A stretch of 64,000 bases of DNA from JAIVJZ01 sp036386515 (GTDB lineage: Bacteria; Acidobacteriota; Blastocatellia; Pyrinomonadales; Pyrinomonadaceae): assembly GCA_036386515.1 (NCBI GenBank), contig DASVVO010000075.1, positions 25,317-89,316 of the forward strand. The letters are read 5' to 3'. Within the stretch, counting starts at the first letter, position 1. Every line of letters starts with the position of its first letter. A model generated the notes under the pieces. It was not told the DNA's origin and ran no database searches. It worked only from the letters and a program-made list of their open reading frames with translations. A program made the translations under genes and the position numbers. This document shows positions 34,759 to 42,777 of the stretch, piece by piece.

Positions 34759-35640
34759 ATGGCTCAACTGCAAAACCCAACTTCTTACGCCGACCTCTCG
34801 CTCGTGCCCTTCCCGCTCGCACTCATCTTCGTCTCCACCCTCGGCGCGCTGATCGGCAGCTTTCTCAACGTGGTCATTCATCGCGTGCCGCGCCGGGAGT
34901 CCATCGTCTTCCCCAACTCGCGCTGCCCCGCCTGCGATACGGCGATCCGACCTTACGACAACATTCCCATCCTCAGTTTCCTCGTGCTGCGCGGACGCTG
35001 CCGCGCCTGCGGCGGCTCCATCTCCCCGCGCTACCCGGCCATCGAAGCTCTCACCGCGCTCCTCTTCGGACTCGTCTTTCTCCACGACGGGCTGACGCTC
35101 GCGCTGCCCTTCGATCTCGTCTTCGTCGCCGCGCTCGTCGCGCTCGTCTTCATCGACGCCGAGCACATGATCCTGCCGGACGTGATCACGCTGCCGGGCT
35201 TCGCCTTCGCGCTCGTCGCCCGCGCGCTCGTGCCGAACGTTTACGGCCTCGCGTTTTTGAGCGAAGGGTTGCTCGAAGGCTGGCCGCTCTGGGCGGTATC
35301 GCTCGCGGGCGCGCTTTTCGGCGCGGCCATCGGCGGCGGCTCGCTGTGGCTGATGGGCTGGCTGTGGGAACGCCTGCGCGGCGTCGAAGCGATGGGACTC
35401 GGCGACGTGAAGATGCTGTTCATGGTGGGCGCATATCTCGGCTGGCCGCTGACGGTGCTGACGATCTTTCTCGGCGTGGTGGGCGGCTCCGTCGTCGGCG
35501 TCGGCCTCATGCTCCGGCGGCGCGAGCGCGACATGCAAATGCTCCTCCCCTTCGGCATCTTCCTCGGCATCGGCGCGATCATGAGCCTCCTCGTCGGCCG
35601 TCACATCATCAACTGGTATGTCGGGCACTTCATTCCTTAA
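34759..35640 (+). CDS. pilD: Prepilin peptidase (type IV leader peptidase/N-methyltransferase)
   Basis: 293 residues. The N-terminal cytoplasmic loop carries two zinc pairs, C56-x2-C59 and C81-x2-C84. The aspartic-protease centre is D133 in FIDAEHMILPD and D216 in GLGD. Seven or eight membrane helices complete the family pattern. It cleaves and methylates type IV pilins or pseudopilins at the inner membrane. I chose the ATG at 34759 since it gives the normal N-terminus, although no good ribosome-binding site is seen; an earlier ATG at 34684 is possible. No pilin gene lies in the window. Confidence 0.93.
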   Translation: MAQLQNPTSYADLSLVPFPLALIFVSTLGALIGSFLNVVIHRVPRRESIVFPNSRCPACDTAIRPYDNIPILSFLVLRGRCRACGGSISPRYPAIEALTALLFGLVFLHDGLTLALPFDLVFVAALVALVFIDAEHMILPDVITLPGFAFALVARALVPNVYGLAFLSEGLLEGWPLWAVSLAGALFGAAIGGGSLWLMGWLWERLRGVEAMGLGDVKMLFMVGAYLGWPLTVLTIFLGVVGGSVVGVGLMLRRRERDMQMLLPFGIFLGIGAIMSLLVGRHIINWYVGHFIP

Positions 35641-35644
35641 AAGC

Positions 35645-35730
35645 AGAGGTCAGAGGTCAGAGGTTAGAGGTCAGTGCAAGACGAAAAGCTGATCTTCTAC
35701 TAACCTCTGACCTCTAACCTCTGACCTCTA
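35645..35730. repeat. Inverted heptamer hairpin, unit AGAGGTC/AGAGGTT
   Basis: Units AGAGGTC, AGAGGTC, AGAGGTT, AGAGGTC (35645-35672) face four CCTCTGA/CCTCTAA-type units (35699-35730); about 29 of 31 bases pair, the mismatches being transitions. It fills the gap between the prepilin peptidase and histidine kinase genes and ends four bases before the kinase ATG. Confidence 0.92.
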
Positions 35731-35734
35731 TCTT

Positions 35735-37189
35735 ATGTTGCCTCGTTACGAAAATCGCGTGCAGTTGGTGTTGGCGTTGGTCGTCGGGCTGCTGCTCGTT
35801 GCCAATCTGTTCACGCTGACGCTGGTCGCCATGACGCCGCCGGAGCGGAGCGTGCGCCCGCCCGTGCTGTTCGCGGTCTTCACGCTGACGTTGCTCGTGA
35901 GCCTGCCCGGCATCTTCCTGTTGCCGCGCTGGCTGGTGCGCCCCTACCGGCAACTCGTCGGCGAGGCCGAACGCGCGCCCGTGGCCGCACGCGCCGAGGG
36001 CGCGCGCGACGAGACGGAATTCGTGCTTGAGACGTTTCAGGCGGTGGTGGCGCAGTTGCGCGCGCAGCAGCGTGAGTTGGAACAGTTGAGCGCGCAGGCG
36101 AGCGAGCGCGCCGCGTCGGCCGAGAGGTTCAACGAGCGCGTGGTGGCGAGCGTGCCGTCCGGCCTCGTCGCCTTCGACGCGCAGGGCATCGTGACGATCA
36201 TCAATCCCCCGGCGCGCGCCCTCCTGGATACGGAGGCCGATGCCACCGGGCAACACCTCAAGACGCTGCTGCGCCTCTCGCCGGAACTGTCGGAGATGGT
36301 CGAGCGTTGTTTGCAGACGGGCGAACTCTATCGCCGCATGGAAGTCTCCGCGACCACGGGCGACGGGCGCGCGCGCCGTTTCGGCGTCACGGTCGCGCCG
36401 GTCGATCCGCAACCGGCGCGCGGGGCGGCGCGCGGCGCGCTCTGCCTGCTCACGGACATTACGGAGGTGGCGCAGTTGCGCGAGGCGGTCGCGCTCAAAA
36501 GGAATCTGGAAAGTTTGGGCGAGATGTCGGCGGGGCTGGCGCACGAATTCAAAAACGCGCTCGCCACGCTCCACGGTTACGCGCAGCTTTTACAAAACCT
36601 CGAACTCGGCGACGACGGGCGCGGCGCGGCCTCCGCCCTCCTACAGGAAGTCCGCAATCTCTCGCAGATGGTCACGGCGTTTCTCAACTTCGCGCGCCCG
36701 CAGCCGCTCCAACTCTCCGAAGTCTCGCTCGCCGAACTGCTCGCCGATTGCGCCGCCGAACTACAACCTCTCTATGACGAACGACGCGTCGAGTTCTCCG
36801 TCTCCGGCGAATTCCCCGAAGTGCGCGCCGACGAGTTGATGCTGCGTCAGGCGTTGCTCAATCTGCTGCGAAACGCGGCCGAGGCGTTCGACGATGCGCG
36901 CGCGCACGACGGGCAGCGACGCGTCGTCGGCGCGCACGGGCAGGTGGAGGCGGACGAGCAGGGCGGCCGCCGCCTCGTCCTCTCCATCGAGGACACCGGC
37001 GCCGGACTCTCGCCTTCCGAACTTCAACGCATCTTCATCCCCTTCTTCACCACCAAGACCAAAGGCCACGGCATCGGCCTCGCCCTCGCGCATCGCGTCG
37101 TGGCCGAACACGGCGGCACGCTCTCGGCCGCGAACGCGCCCACGGGCGGCGCGGTTTTCACCCTCCGGTTACCGTTAGCAACTCCCTGA
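35735..37189 (+). CDS. Membrane sensor histidine kinase with PAS domain (NtrB-like)
   Basis: 484 residues. Two membrane helices (about 8-30 and 42-63) are followed by a HAMP-like linker and coiled coil. A PAS domain spans about 130-245 (VASVPSGLVAFDAQGIVTIINPPA in parts). The kinase core has H270 in GLAHEFKNALATL, an N box LLNLLRNAAEA, G1 IEDTGAGL and F/G2 FIPFFTTKTKGHGIGLALAH. This is the NtrB/AtoS arrangement, usually paired with a sigma-54 response regulator; none is encoded in the window. No ribosome-binding site precedes the ATG, only the heptamer hairpin arm. Confidence 0.92.
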   Translation: MLPRYENRVQLVLALVVGLLLVANLFTLTLVAMTPPERSVRPPVLFAVFTLTLLVSLPGIFLLPRWLVRPYRQLVGEAERAPVAARAEGARDETEFVLETFQAVVAQLRAQQRELEQLSAQASERAASAERFNERVVASVPSGLVAFDAQGIVTIINPPARALLDTEADATGQHLKTLLRLSPELSEMVERCLQTGELYRRMEVSATTGDGRARRFGVTVAPVDPQPARGAARGALCLLTDITEVAQLREAVALKRNLESLGEMSAGLAHEFKNALATLHGYAQLLQNLELGDDGRGAASALLQEVRNLSQMVTAFLNFARPQPLQLSEVSLAELLADCAAELQPLYDERRVEFSVSGEFPEVRADELMLRQALLNLLRNAAEAFDDARAHDGQRRVVGAHGQVEADEQGGRRLVLSIEDTGAGLSPSELQRIFIPFFTTKTKGHGIGLALAHRVVAEHGGTLSAANAPTGGAVFTLRLPLATP

Positions 37190-37260
37190 AACTTTAAGGT
37201 CGCCCGCGCGGCGCAAACGTCGGCGCGCCGTGTGAATCTCCGTCCCGGCGCGCGGGTGGC

Positions 37261-38505
37261 TCAAGGCGCGGGAGGTCGCAGCGACGGCTTGACGTGGATG
37301 CGGCGGAGTCCGAAGGCGATGAGCCGCGCGGGCAAGTCTCTGAGCAAGGGCGTGCGGAGGAAGAGACGGGCGACGAGCGGAACCTGGAGCGGTTGATTCG
37401 TCAGCAGAGCGTTGGCGATGATCCGTCGCTGCACGAGCGATTGCAGGGCTTGAATGAACCGTGTGGGCAGGGCGCGCTGTCTTTGCACTTCGCGCAGGTG
37501 GCGGAGTTCGACGCTGTTTGCGGCGAGCGGCGCGGCCAGTGTGTTGGCGGCGACGACGGCGTCCTGAATCGCGTAGTTGATGCCGACGCCGCCCACCGGC
37601 GACATCACGTGCGCGGCGTCGCCGATGAGCAACAGCCCCGGTTGATACCACTTTTCGAGACGGCTCGATTCCACTGAAAGCATCGCCACCTGTTTCCACT
37701 CTTTCAGGTGCGCGACGCGATCCGCGAGTTCCGGCGCGACCGCGACGAGCGAGGCGCGCAGCGCGTCCAGCCCCGCCTCGCGCACCTGCCGGTAGCTGCC
37801 CTTGAGGATCACGTAAGCGATCTGCCATTCGTCCAGACGGTCGAGCATGACGGCGATGTGGCCGCCGCCGACGCGCGCCAGCACCCCCTCCGGTTCGTCT
37901 TCCCGGCGCGGCAGGCGAAACCAGAGCACGTCCATCGGCGGCGAAGTTTTCCGCGCCTCCATCCCCGTCAGATGCCGCACGCGCGAATTGCGCCCGTCCG
38001 CCGCGATGGTCAGATGCGCGCGCACCTCATGCACGCCCGCGTCCGTCTCGTAACGCACCCCGCGCACCGCGCCGTCCTCCGCGATCAACTCTTCGACGCG
38101 CGCGCCCATCCTGAGTTGGAAATTCGGATATCGCTTCGCCTCGTCCGTGAGGAACTGAAGGAAGTGCGCCTGCGGGAGCATCATGATGTAGGGGAAGCGC
38201 GTGTCGAGTCGGCCGAAATCGGCGAGGGTCAAAGTGCCTGCGGGCGTCATGAAAGCGGCGTTGCGGATTTTGGAATGGCGCAGTTCGTGGAGACGCGCGG
38301 CGAGGCCGAGTTCGTCGAGAATTTCGAGGCCGGAAGGATGGATGGTGTCGCCGCGAAAGTCGCGCTCGAAATCTTCGTGCGCTTCGAGCAGGACGACGGG
38401 GATGCGCTGCCGCGCGAGGATGAGGGCGAGCGTCGCGCCCGCAGGCCCTCCGCCGACAATGCAGCAAGCGGTTTCCAGCGTCTCTTCAATCGCACGTTCG
38501 CTCAT
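37261..38505 (-). CDS. FAD-dependent monooxygenase (UbiH/PHBH family)
   Basis: 414 residues. The dinucleotide fold GGGPAGATLALILARQRIPVVLLEAH starts near residue 17, a DG-type motif sits at TIAADGRNSRVRHL, and the flavin-binding GD motif is LLIGDAAHVMSPVGGVGINYAIQDA (in parts). It is a class A flavoprotein hydroxylase acting on an aromatic or quinone substrate. It lies 32 bases downstream of the UbiD gene on the same strand, which hints at quinone biosynthesis or aromatic-acid metabolism. Convergent with the histidine kinase gene. Confidence 0.88.
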   Translation of the reverse strand: MSERAIEETLETACCIVGGGPAGATLALILARQRIPVVLLEAHEDFERDFRGDTIHPSGLEILDELGLAARLHELRHSKIRNAAFMTPAGTLTLADFGRLDTRFPYIMMLPQAHFLQFLTDEAKRYPNFQLRMGARVEELIAEDGAVRGVRYETDAGVHEVRAHLTIAADGRNSRVRHLTGMEARKTSPPMDVLWFRLPRREDEPEGVLARVGGGHIAVMLDRLDEWQIAYVILKGSYRQVREAGLDALRASLVAVAPELADRVAHLKEWKQVAMLSVESSRLEKWYQPGLLLIGDAAHVMSPVGGVGINYAIQDAVVAANTLAAPLAANSVELRHLREVQRQRALPTRFIQALQSLVQRRIIANALLTNQPLQVPLVARLFLRTPLLRDLPARLIAFGLRRIHVKPSLRPPAP

Positions 38506-38537
38506 AAGTGTTTTTCGCGTGCGAGGGGCTGTTTGAT

Positions 38538-40316
38538 TTAAGTCTCCGGCGCAGGCGGATTGTCGGCCGGGAAATATTCGCGCCAGCGTCTATCGACGAG
38601 TCGCTCGATGTCGGGGCGCACGATGAGTTCGTCCGGGTAAGCGGGTTTCATGCGCGCATCTATGACGAGGGGCGGCGAGTATGACAGATGATGACGATTC
38701 ACGCTCGTGTTTTTTGCGTAGATGTCGGCGGCCGGTTCGAAGCGCGTCCACGTCGCCCAGAGGAAATCGGCGGACGAGCGCGCGACCCCGGCATCGTCGT
38801 GCAGGACGACGAGCGGCCAACCGGCGAACGCCTCATCCGTCGCCAGTCGCGCGGCCTGCTGCGGGTCTTCCGTGTAAGGCGCGCCTTCGACGACGAGACA
38901 GCCGCCGCAGAAAACTTCGGCGCGCGCCACACCTCGCGGCAACTGGCCGCGAAACTCACGCGGCAGTTCGCGCACGGCGTCGCCCAGGCCGAGCAGGATC
39001 GCTTTGCTGCCCTGATTGATCTTACCGCTCGTGTAATCGAGCGTGTCCATCGAGACGTTGGAGAAGATGAAGAGGTCGCTCTCGAAACGCGCGCGCGCGA
39101 GGATGTGCTCGAAGAGGCGCGGGAAGTCGCGCAAGTCCTGCGGCGTGTCGGTGAGGAGCAGAAACTTGGTGAGCGAGAGTTGGCCTTCGCCGAGGATGCG
39201 GAAGCCGGAGACCAACGCCTCGCGCGCGTAGCGTTCGCGCACGACGGCCGCCGCGAGCGAGTGAAAGCCCGTCTCGCCGTAAGACCAGAGGTCGCGCACG
39301 CTCGGCATGACGAGCGGGAAGAGGGGCGAGAGGAGCGCCTGCAAGTAGTCGCCGATAAAGAAGTCTTCCTGTCGCGGCTTGCCGACGACCGTGGCCGGAT
39401 AGATGGCGTCGCGGCGATGGCAGACGGCTTCGGCGTGAAAGACCGGGTAGTCGTGTTGCAGAGAGTAGTAGCCGTAGTGATCGCCGAAGGGGCCTTCGGG
39501 TCGCCGCTCGTGCGGGGGGACGCGCCCGACGATGGCGAACTCCGCTTCGGCCACGAGGCGGTGGCCGTGCGTGAAAGGCTCGCGCGTCATCCTGATCTTC
39601 TCGCCCGCGAGCACGGAGGCCAGCACGAGTTCGGGCACGTCTTCGGGCAGCGGGGCGATGGCCGAGAGCATCAGCGCGGGCGCGCCGCCGATAAAGATCG
39701 TGACGGGCAAAGGTTCGTTGGCCGCTTCGGCCTCGTGGTAGTGAAAGCCGCCGCCCTTGTGTATCTGCCAGTGGATGCCGGTCGTCGCGGCGTCGTGTCG
39801 CTGGATGCGATACATGCCGAGATTGTGTTTGCGCGTGCGCGGGTGCTCGGTGTAGACGAGCGGGAGGGTGACGAACGCGCCGCCGTCTTCCTGCCACGTC
39901 GTGAGAATCGGCAACTCGTCGAGCCGCGCCGGGCGGTCAACCACTTCGAGGACGGGCGCGCGGCGCACGCGGCGCGTCCCCAGTTTTAATGCTTCGAGCG
40001 CGAGCGAGCGGTGCTGCCAGAGATCGGCGGGGCGCGGCGGCAAGAGCGATTCGACAACGTGAACGACCTCTCGCACCAACGCTTCCGGCTTGCGGCCGAA
40101 CGCCATTTCGATGCGGCGCGCCGTGCCGAAGAGGTTGGTCACGACCGGGTAGCGGCTGCCCTTCACGCGTTTGAACAAGAGCGCGCCGCCGCCTTCGGCG
40201 ATCACGCGGCGGTGAATTTCCGCCAGTTCGAGGTAAGGATCAACTTCCGTCTCGACGACGATGAGGTCGCGCTCGCGCGTCAGTTGATCGAGAAAGGAAC
40301 GTAAGTTTCGGTGCAT
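38538..40316 (-). CDS. UbiD-family decarboxylase, long form
   Basis: 592 residues. UbiD-family blocks are evident, including LGMYRIQRHDAATTGIHWQIHKGGG in parts, IFIGGAPALMLSA, GPFGDHYGYYS and the acid-base residues around PEGPFGDH. These enzymes decarboxylate aromatic acids with prenylated FMN. The length of about 600 residues resembles the form proposed for the futalosine route to menaquinone, which would suit a menaquinol-type bc complex, but an aromatic-acid role is equally open. The ATG at 40316 is preferred; a GTG upstream falls in a terminator. Confidence 0.85.
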   Translation of the reverse strand: MHRNLRSFLDQLTRERDLIVVETEVDPYLELAEIHRRVIAEGGGALLFKRVKGSRYPVVTNLFGTARRIEMAFGRKPEALVREVVHVVESLLPPRPADLWQHRSLALEALKLGTRRVRRAPVLEVVDRPARLDELPILTTWQEDGGAFVTLPLVYTEHPRTRKHNLGMYRIQRHDAATTGIHWQIHKGGGFHYHEAEAANEPLPVTIFIGGAPALMLSAIAPLPEDVPELVLASVLAGEKIRMTREPFTHGHRLVAEAEFAIVGRVPPHERRPEGPFGDHYGYYSLQHDYPVFHAEAVCHRRDAIYPATVVGKPRQEDFFIGDYLQALLSPLFPLVMPSVRDLWSYGETGFHSLAAAVVRERYAREALVSGFRILGEGQLSLTKFLLLTDTPQDLRDFPRLFEHILARARFESDLFIFSNVSMDTLDYTSGKINQGSKAILLGLGDAVRELPREFRGQLPRGVARAEVFCGGCLVVEGAPYTEDPQQAARLATDEAFAGWPLVVLHDDAGVARSSADFLWATWTRFEPAADIYAKNTSVNRHHLSYSPPLVIDARMKPAYPDELIVRPDIERLVDRRWREYFPADNPPAPET

Positions 40317-40370
40317 AGAATATCGTCGGCGGTCAATTATCAGCGGTCGGTTTGTTAATACCACAGAAAA

Positions 40371-40401
40371 GCGAAAAGGGGCGAGATGTGCGTCTCGCCC
40401 C
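40371..40401 (-). terminator. Rho-independent terminator after the HEAT-repeat gene
   Basis: On the minus strand GGGGCGAGA-CGCACA-TCTCGCCCC forms a perfect 9-bp stem followed by TTTTCGCTTTTC. Confidence 0.9.
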
Positions 40402-40441
40402 CTTAGTCCGCCGCATGTCGGCCGGATTTACCTGCGCCCGC

Positions 40442-41116
40442 TCAGGGAACGTCCACGGCGGCTTGCCCGACTTGCCGCGTGCGCGTTTTGGCGTCGGGCA
40501 GCGGGGGCGCGTTGAGGCGGCGCGTGATTTCGCGCGTGGCGAAGCGCGCGGCGTCGGCGATCTTGGGGTCAATCGAAGCGGCGTATGGCTCGACGACGGG
40601 CAGCGTGTCGGCGTTGCCGGAACGGGCGAGGGCTTCGAGCAGCTTGGCTTGGATATTACCGTTGACTTGCGGCAGCAGGTTGTAGAGCGGTTCGGGCGTT
40701 TCGAGTTCGGCGAGATAAGCCTCGGACTGGTTCCGGCGTTGGCTATCGAGATCGCGCACCACGGCAAAGAGCGCGGCCGTCTTGCCCATGCGGTAGAGCG
40801 TCCAGTCGAGCGCGAGGCGCACGCGCGCATTCTTCTCTTGCAGCCGGTAGCCTTCGACGAGTTTGCGCTGCGCGGGCGGAGCGAGGCGCGCGATCTCTTC
40901 GGCCGCGCGCTGCCGCGTCAGCGGGTCGCGATCCGTCAGTTGGCGCATCAAGGCGCTCACGTCAGCGCGCGCCTCGACGCGCGCCGTGTCCTGGTCGCTC
41001 GCCGGGTCTTGCATGGAAAGCGCGGGCGACGAAGCGGCGTTGGCGTTGAAGGCCGACAGAAGGGCGAACGCGCAACTCACGAGAGCTATGCGGGTGGCGG
41101 CTAATTTATTCGGCAT
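40442..41116 (-). CDS. Exported HEAT-repeat-like protein
   Basis: 224 residues. A signal peptide (LAATRIALVSCAFALLSAFNANA) precedes alpha-helical repeats of the HEAT type (VSALMRQLTDRDPLTRQRAAEEIARLAPPAQRK in parts; LLEALARSGNADTLPVVEPYA). No catalytic residues are visible. AGAGAGGA lies eight bases before the ATG at 41116; the longer in-frame ORF has no coding character. It is the last gene of the M16 peptidase operon, so it may help that pair in the periplasm; that is inference from position. Confidence 0.75.
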   Translation of the reverse strand: MPNKLAATRIALVSCAFALLSAFNANAASSPALSMQDPASDQDTARVEARADVSALMRQLTDRDPLTRQRAAEEIARLAPPAQRKLVEGYRLQEKNARVRLALDWTLYRMGKTAALFAVVRDLDSQRRNQSEAYLAELETPEPLYNLLPQVNGNIQAKLLEALARSGNADTLPVVEPYAASIDPKIADAARFATREITRRLNAPPLPDAKTRTRQVGQAAVDVP

Positions 41117-41216
41117 GTCGAATTTCCTCTCTGGGTCTGACCGGGACGGGGAGCGCGTGCGCGCGTTGACGACGACGAAGAATCGAATTCGAGGAGAGGA
41201 TGAACGGGAGCCGGAA

Positions 41217-41261
41217 GCTCGCGCGCGCTCGGTCGTAAAATTCAACCGAGCGCGCGCGAGC
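41217..41261 (-). terminator. Strong 17-bp hairpin after the M16 gene, no U tract
   Basis: GCTCGCGCGCGCTCGGT (41217-41233) pairs perfectly with 41245-41261 across an 11-base loop, ten bases beyond the stop of the upstream gene. No run of T follows on either strand, so it may stabilise mRNA or attenuate rather than terminate. Confidence 0.6.
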
Positions 41262-41270
41262 CTTCGCGTG

Positions 41271-42776
41271 TTACTTCGTCTTGCGCAGTTGCGCGATGTT
41301 GAGGTCGAGATCGGCGACGGGGATCACCTCCACGTTCTTGTACTGCTTCTGAAGTTCGGGCAGAAACTTCCTGGCGTCGCCGACGATGATGACGTTGGCC
41401 GCGCCGGCCGCGAGCCGCGAGCCGGCGAAGCCCTGCACGTCTTTGGCCGTGATGGATTGCACGTTGTTGATGTAGCTGTTGATCTCGTCGAAGCCGATGC
41501 CGTAGAGCGCGAGGTTCGCCACCTGCGAGACCAAGCCGCCCGCCGTCTCCAGGTTGCGCGCGAAGCCGCCGATGAGCACGGCCTTGCGGGGCGTGAGTTC
41601 GGCGTCGGGGAGTTCGCCGTTGGCGAGGCGGCCGAGTTCGCCGAGGAGGAGCGCGGCGACCACCGCGCCCGACTCGTTCTTCGTCTGCGCTTCGGCCGTG
41701 AACGGCCCCGTCTCGCGCCGCGTCTCAAGCGCGCTGCGCGCGCCGTAGCTCAAACCGCGCTTGATGCGAATCTCCTGATTGAGACGACCGGAATAACCGC
41801 TCAAGACCGAGTTGGCGACGATGCCGCGGAAAAATTCGGGGTCGGTGCGACGAATGCCCGTGCGCGCGACGAGGACGGCGGCCTGCCCCGCGTCGGGCTT
41901 GTCCACGACGACGATGCGCGGCTGCGTGGTGGCCGTAGCGGCGGTCGCTTTCGCGCTCGAAGCGGGCAGCGGCGCGTTGGGTTTCTGCCAGTCGGCGAAG
42001 AAGCGTTCGGCGGTCTTGAAGGCGGCGGCGGCCGCGATGTCGCCACCGATCACGAGAATGGCATTGTCGGGGCGATAGTAAGACGCGTGCATCCGCACGA
42101 TGTCGTCGCGTTTAATTCGCGCGATGGATTCGGGCGTGCCCGAGAGCGGGTGGCCGTAAGGGGTATCGCCGAAGACGACGCGCGAAGCGACGTAGCGCGC
42201 GATTGAGCCGGGCTGGCCGAGCGCGACCGTGAGATCATCGAGGTACTGCGCGCGCAGGCGTTCGATCTCCTCGTCTTTGAACGTCGGGCGGCGCACGACA
42301 TCGGCGAGTATCTCCATCGCGTTGTTGATGCGCGACGACTCGACGCCGACGCTCGCCGTCGAAGCGTCCCAACGCGCGCCCGATTCGATGGAGCCGCCGA
42401 GGGCTTCGATGGCTTCAGCGATCTGCGGCGCGGTGCGCGTCTGCGTCCCCTTCGTCAGGAGCGTGGCGGTCATGTCGGCGAGTCCGGCGAGTTGCGACGG
42501 GTCAACTTCGCCGCCGTTCCTGATGAGCAACGCGGCGGAGACGAGCGGCATGTTGCTGCGCTCGACGACGACCACGCGCAGGCCGTTCGCGAGCGTGCGT
42601 TCGACGGGCTTCGGGACGGTGACGCTGCGCGGGGCGGCGGGCGGCGGCGGCGTCGCCTGCGCCGCGGGCTGCTGCGCCGTCGCGGGGATACTCAGGGCGG
42701 CGACGCTTGCCACGACGGCGAGCGACGGCGCGAGCGAGCGTAAAACGCGTTGCGAAAGTTCCTTGACGATGTTCAC
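41271..42776 (-). CDS. M16-family peptidase-like protein lacking the zinc site
   Basis: 501 residues from a GTG at 42776 with GGAGGG seven bases upstream, separated by one base from the stop of the preceding M16 gene. A signal peptide (SLAVVASVAALSIPATA) is followed by two M16 domains (LANGLRVVVVERSNMPLVSAALLIRNGG). Where the HxxEH zinc motif should be it reads LAGLADMTATLL, so zinc ligands are missing. The C-terminal domain keeps the substrate-binding IRIKRGLSYGARSAL. This is the usual inactive partner of a heterodimeric M16B peptidase. Confidence 0.92.
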   Translation of the reverse strand: MNIVKELSQRVLRSLAPSLAVVASVAALSIPATAQQPAAQATPPPPAAPRSVTVPKPVERTLANGLRVVVVERSNMPLVSAALLIRNGGEVDPSQLAGLADMTATLLTKGTQTRTAPQIAEAIEALGGSIESGARWDASTASVGVESSRINNAMEILADVVRRPTFKDEEIERLRAQYLDDLTVALGQPGSIARYVASRVVFGDTPYGHPLSGTPESIARIKRDDIVRMHASYYRPDNAILVIGGDIAAAAAFKTAERFFADWQKPNAPLPASSAKATAATATTQPRIVVVDKPDAGQAAVLVARTGIRRTDPEFFRGIVANSVLSGYSGRLNQEIRIKRGLSYGARSALETRRETGPFTAEAQTKNESGAVVAALLLGELGRLANGELPDAELTPRKAVLIGGFARNLETAGGLVSQVANLALYGIGFDEINSYINNVQSITAKDVQGFAGSRLAAGAANVIIVGDARKFLPELQKQYKNVEVIPVADLDLNIAQLRKTK

Positions 42777-42777
42777 G

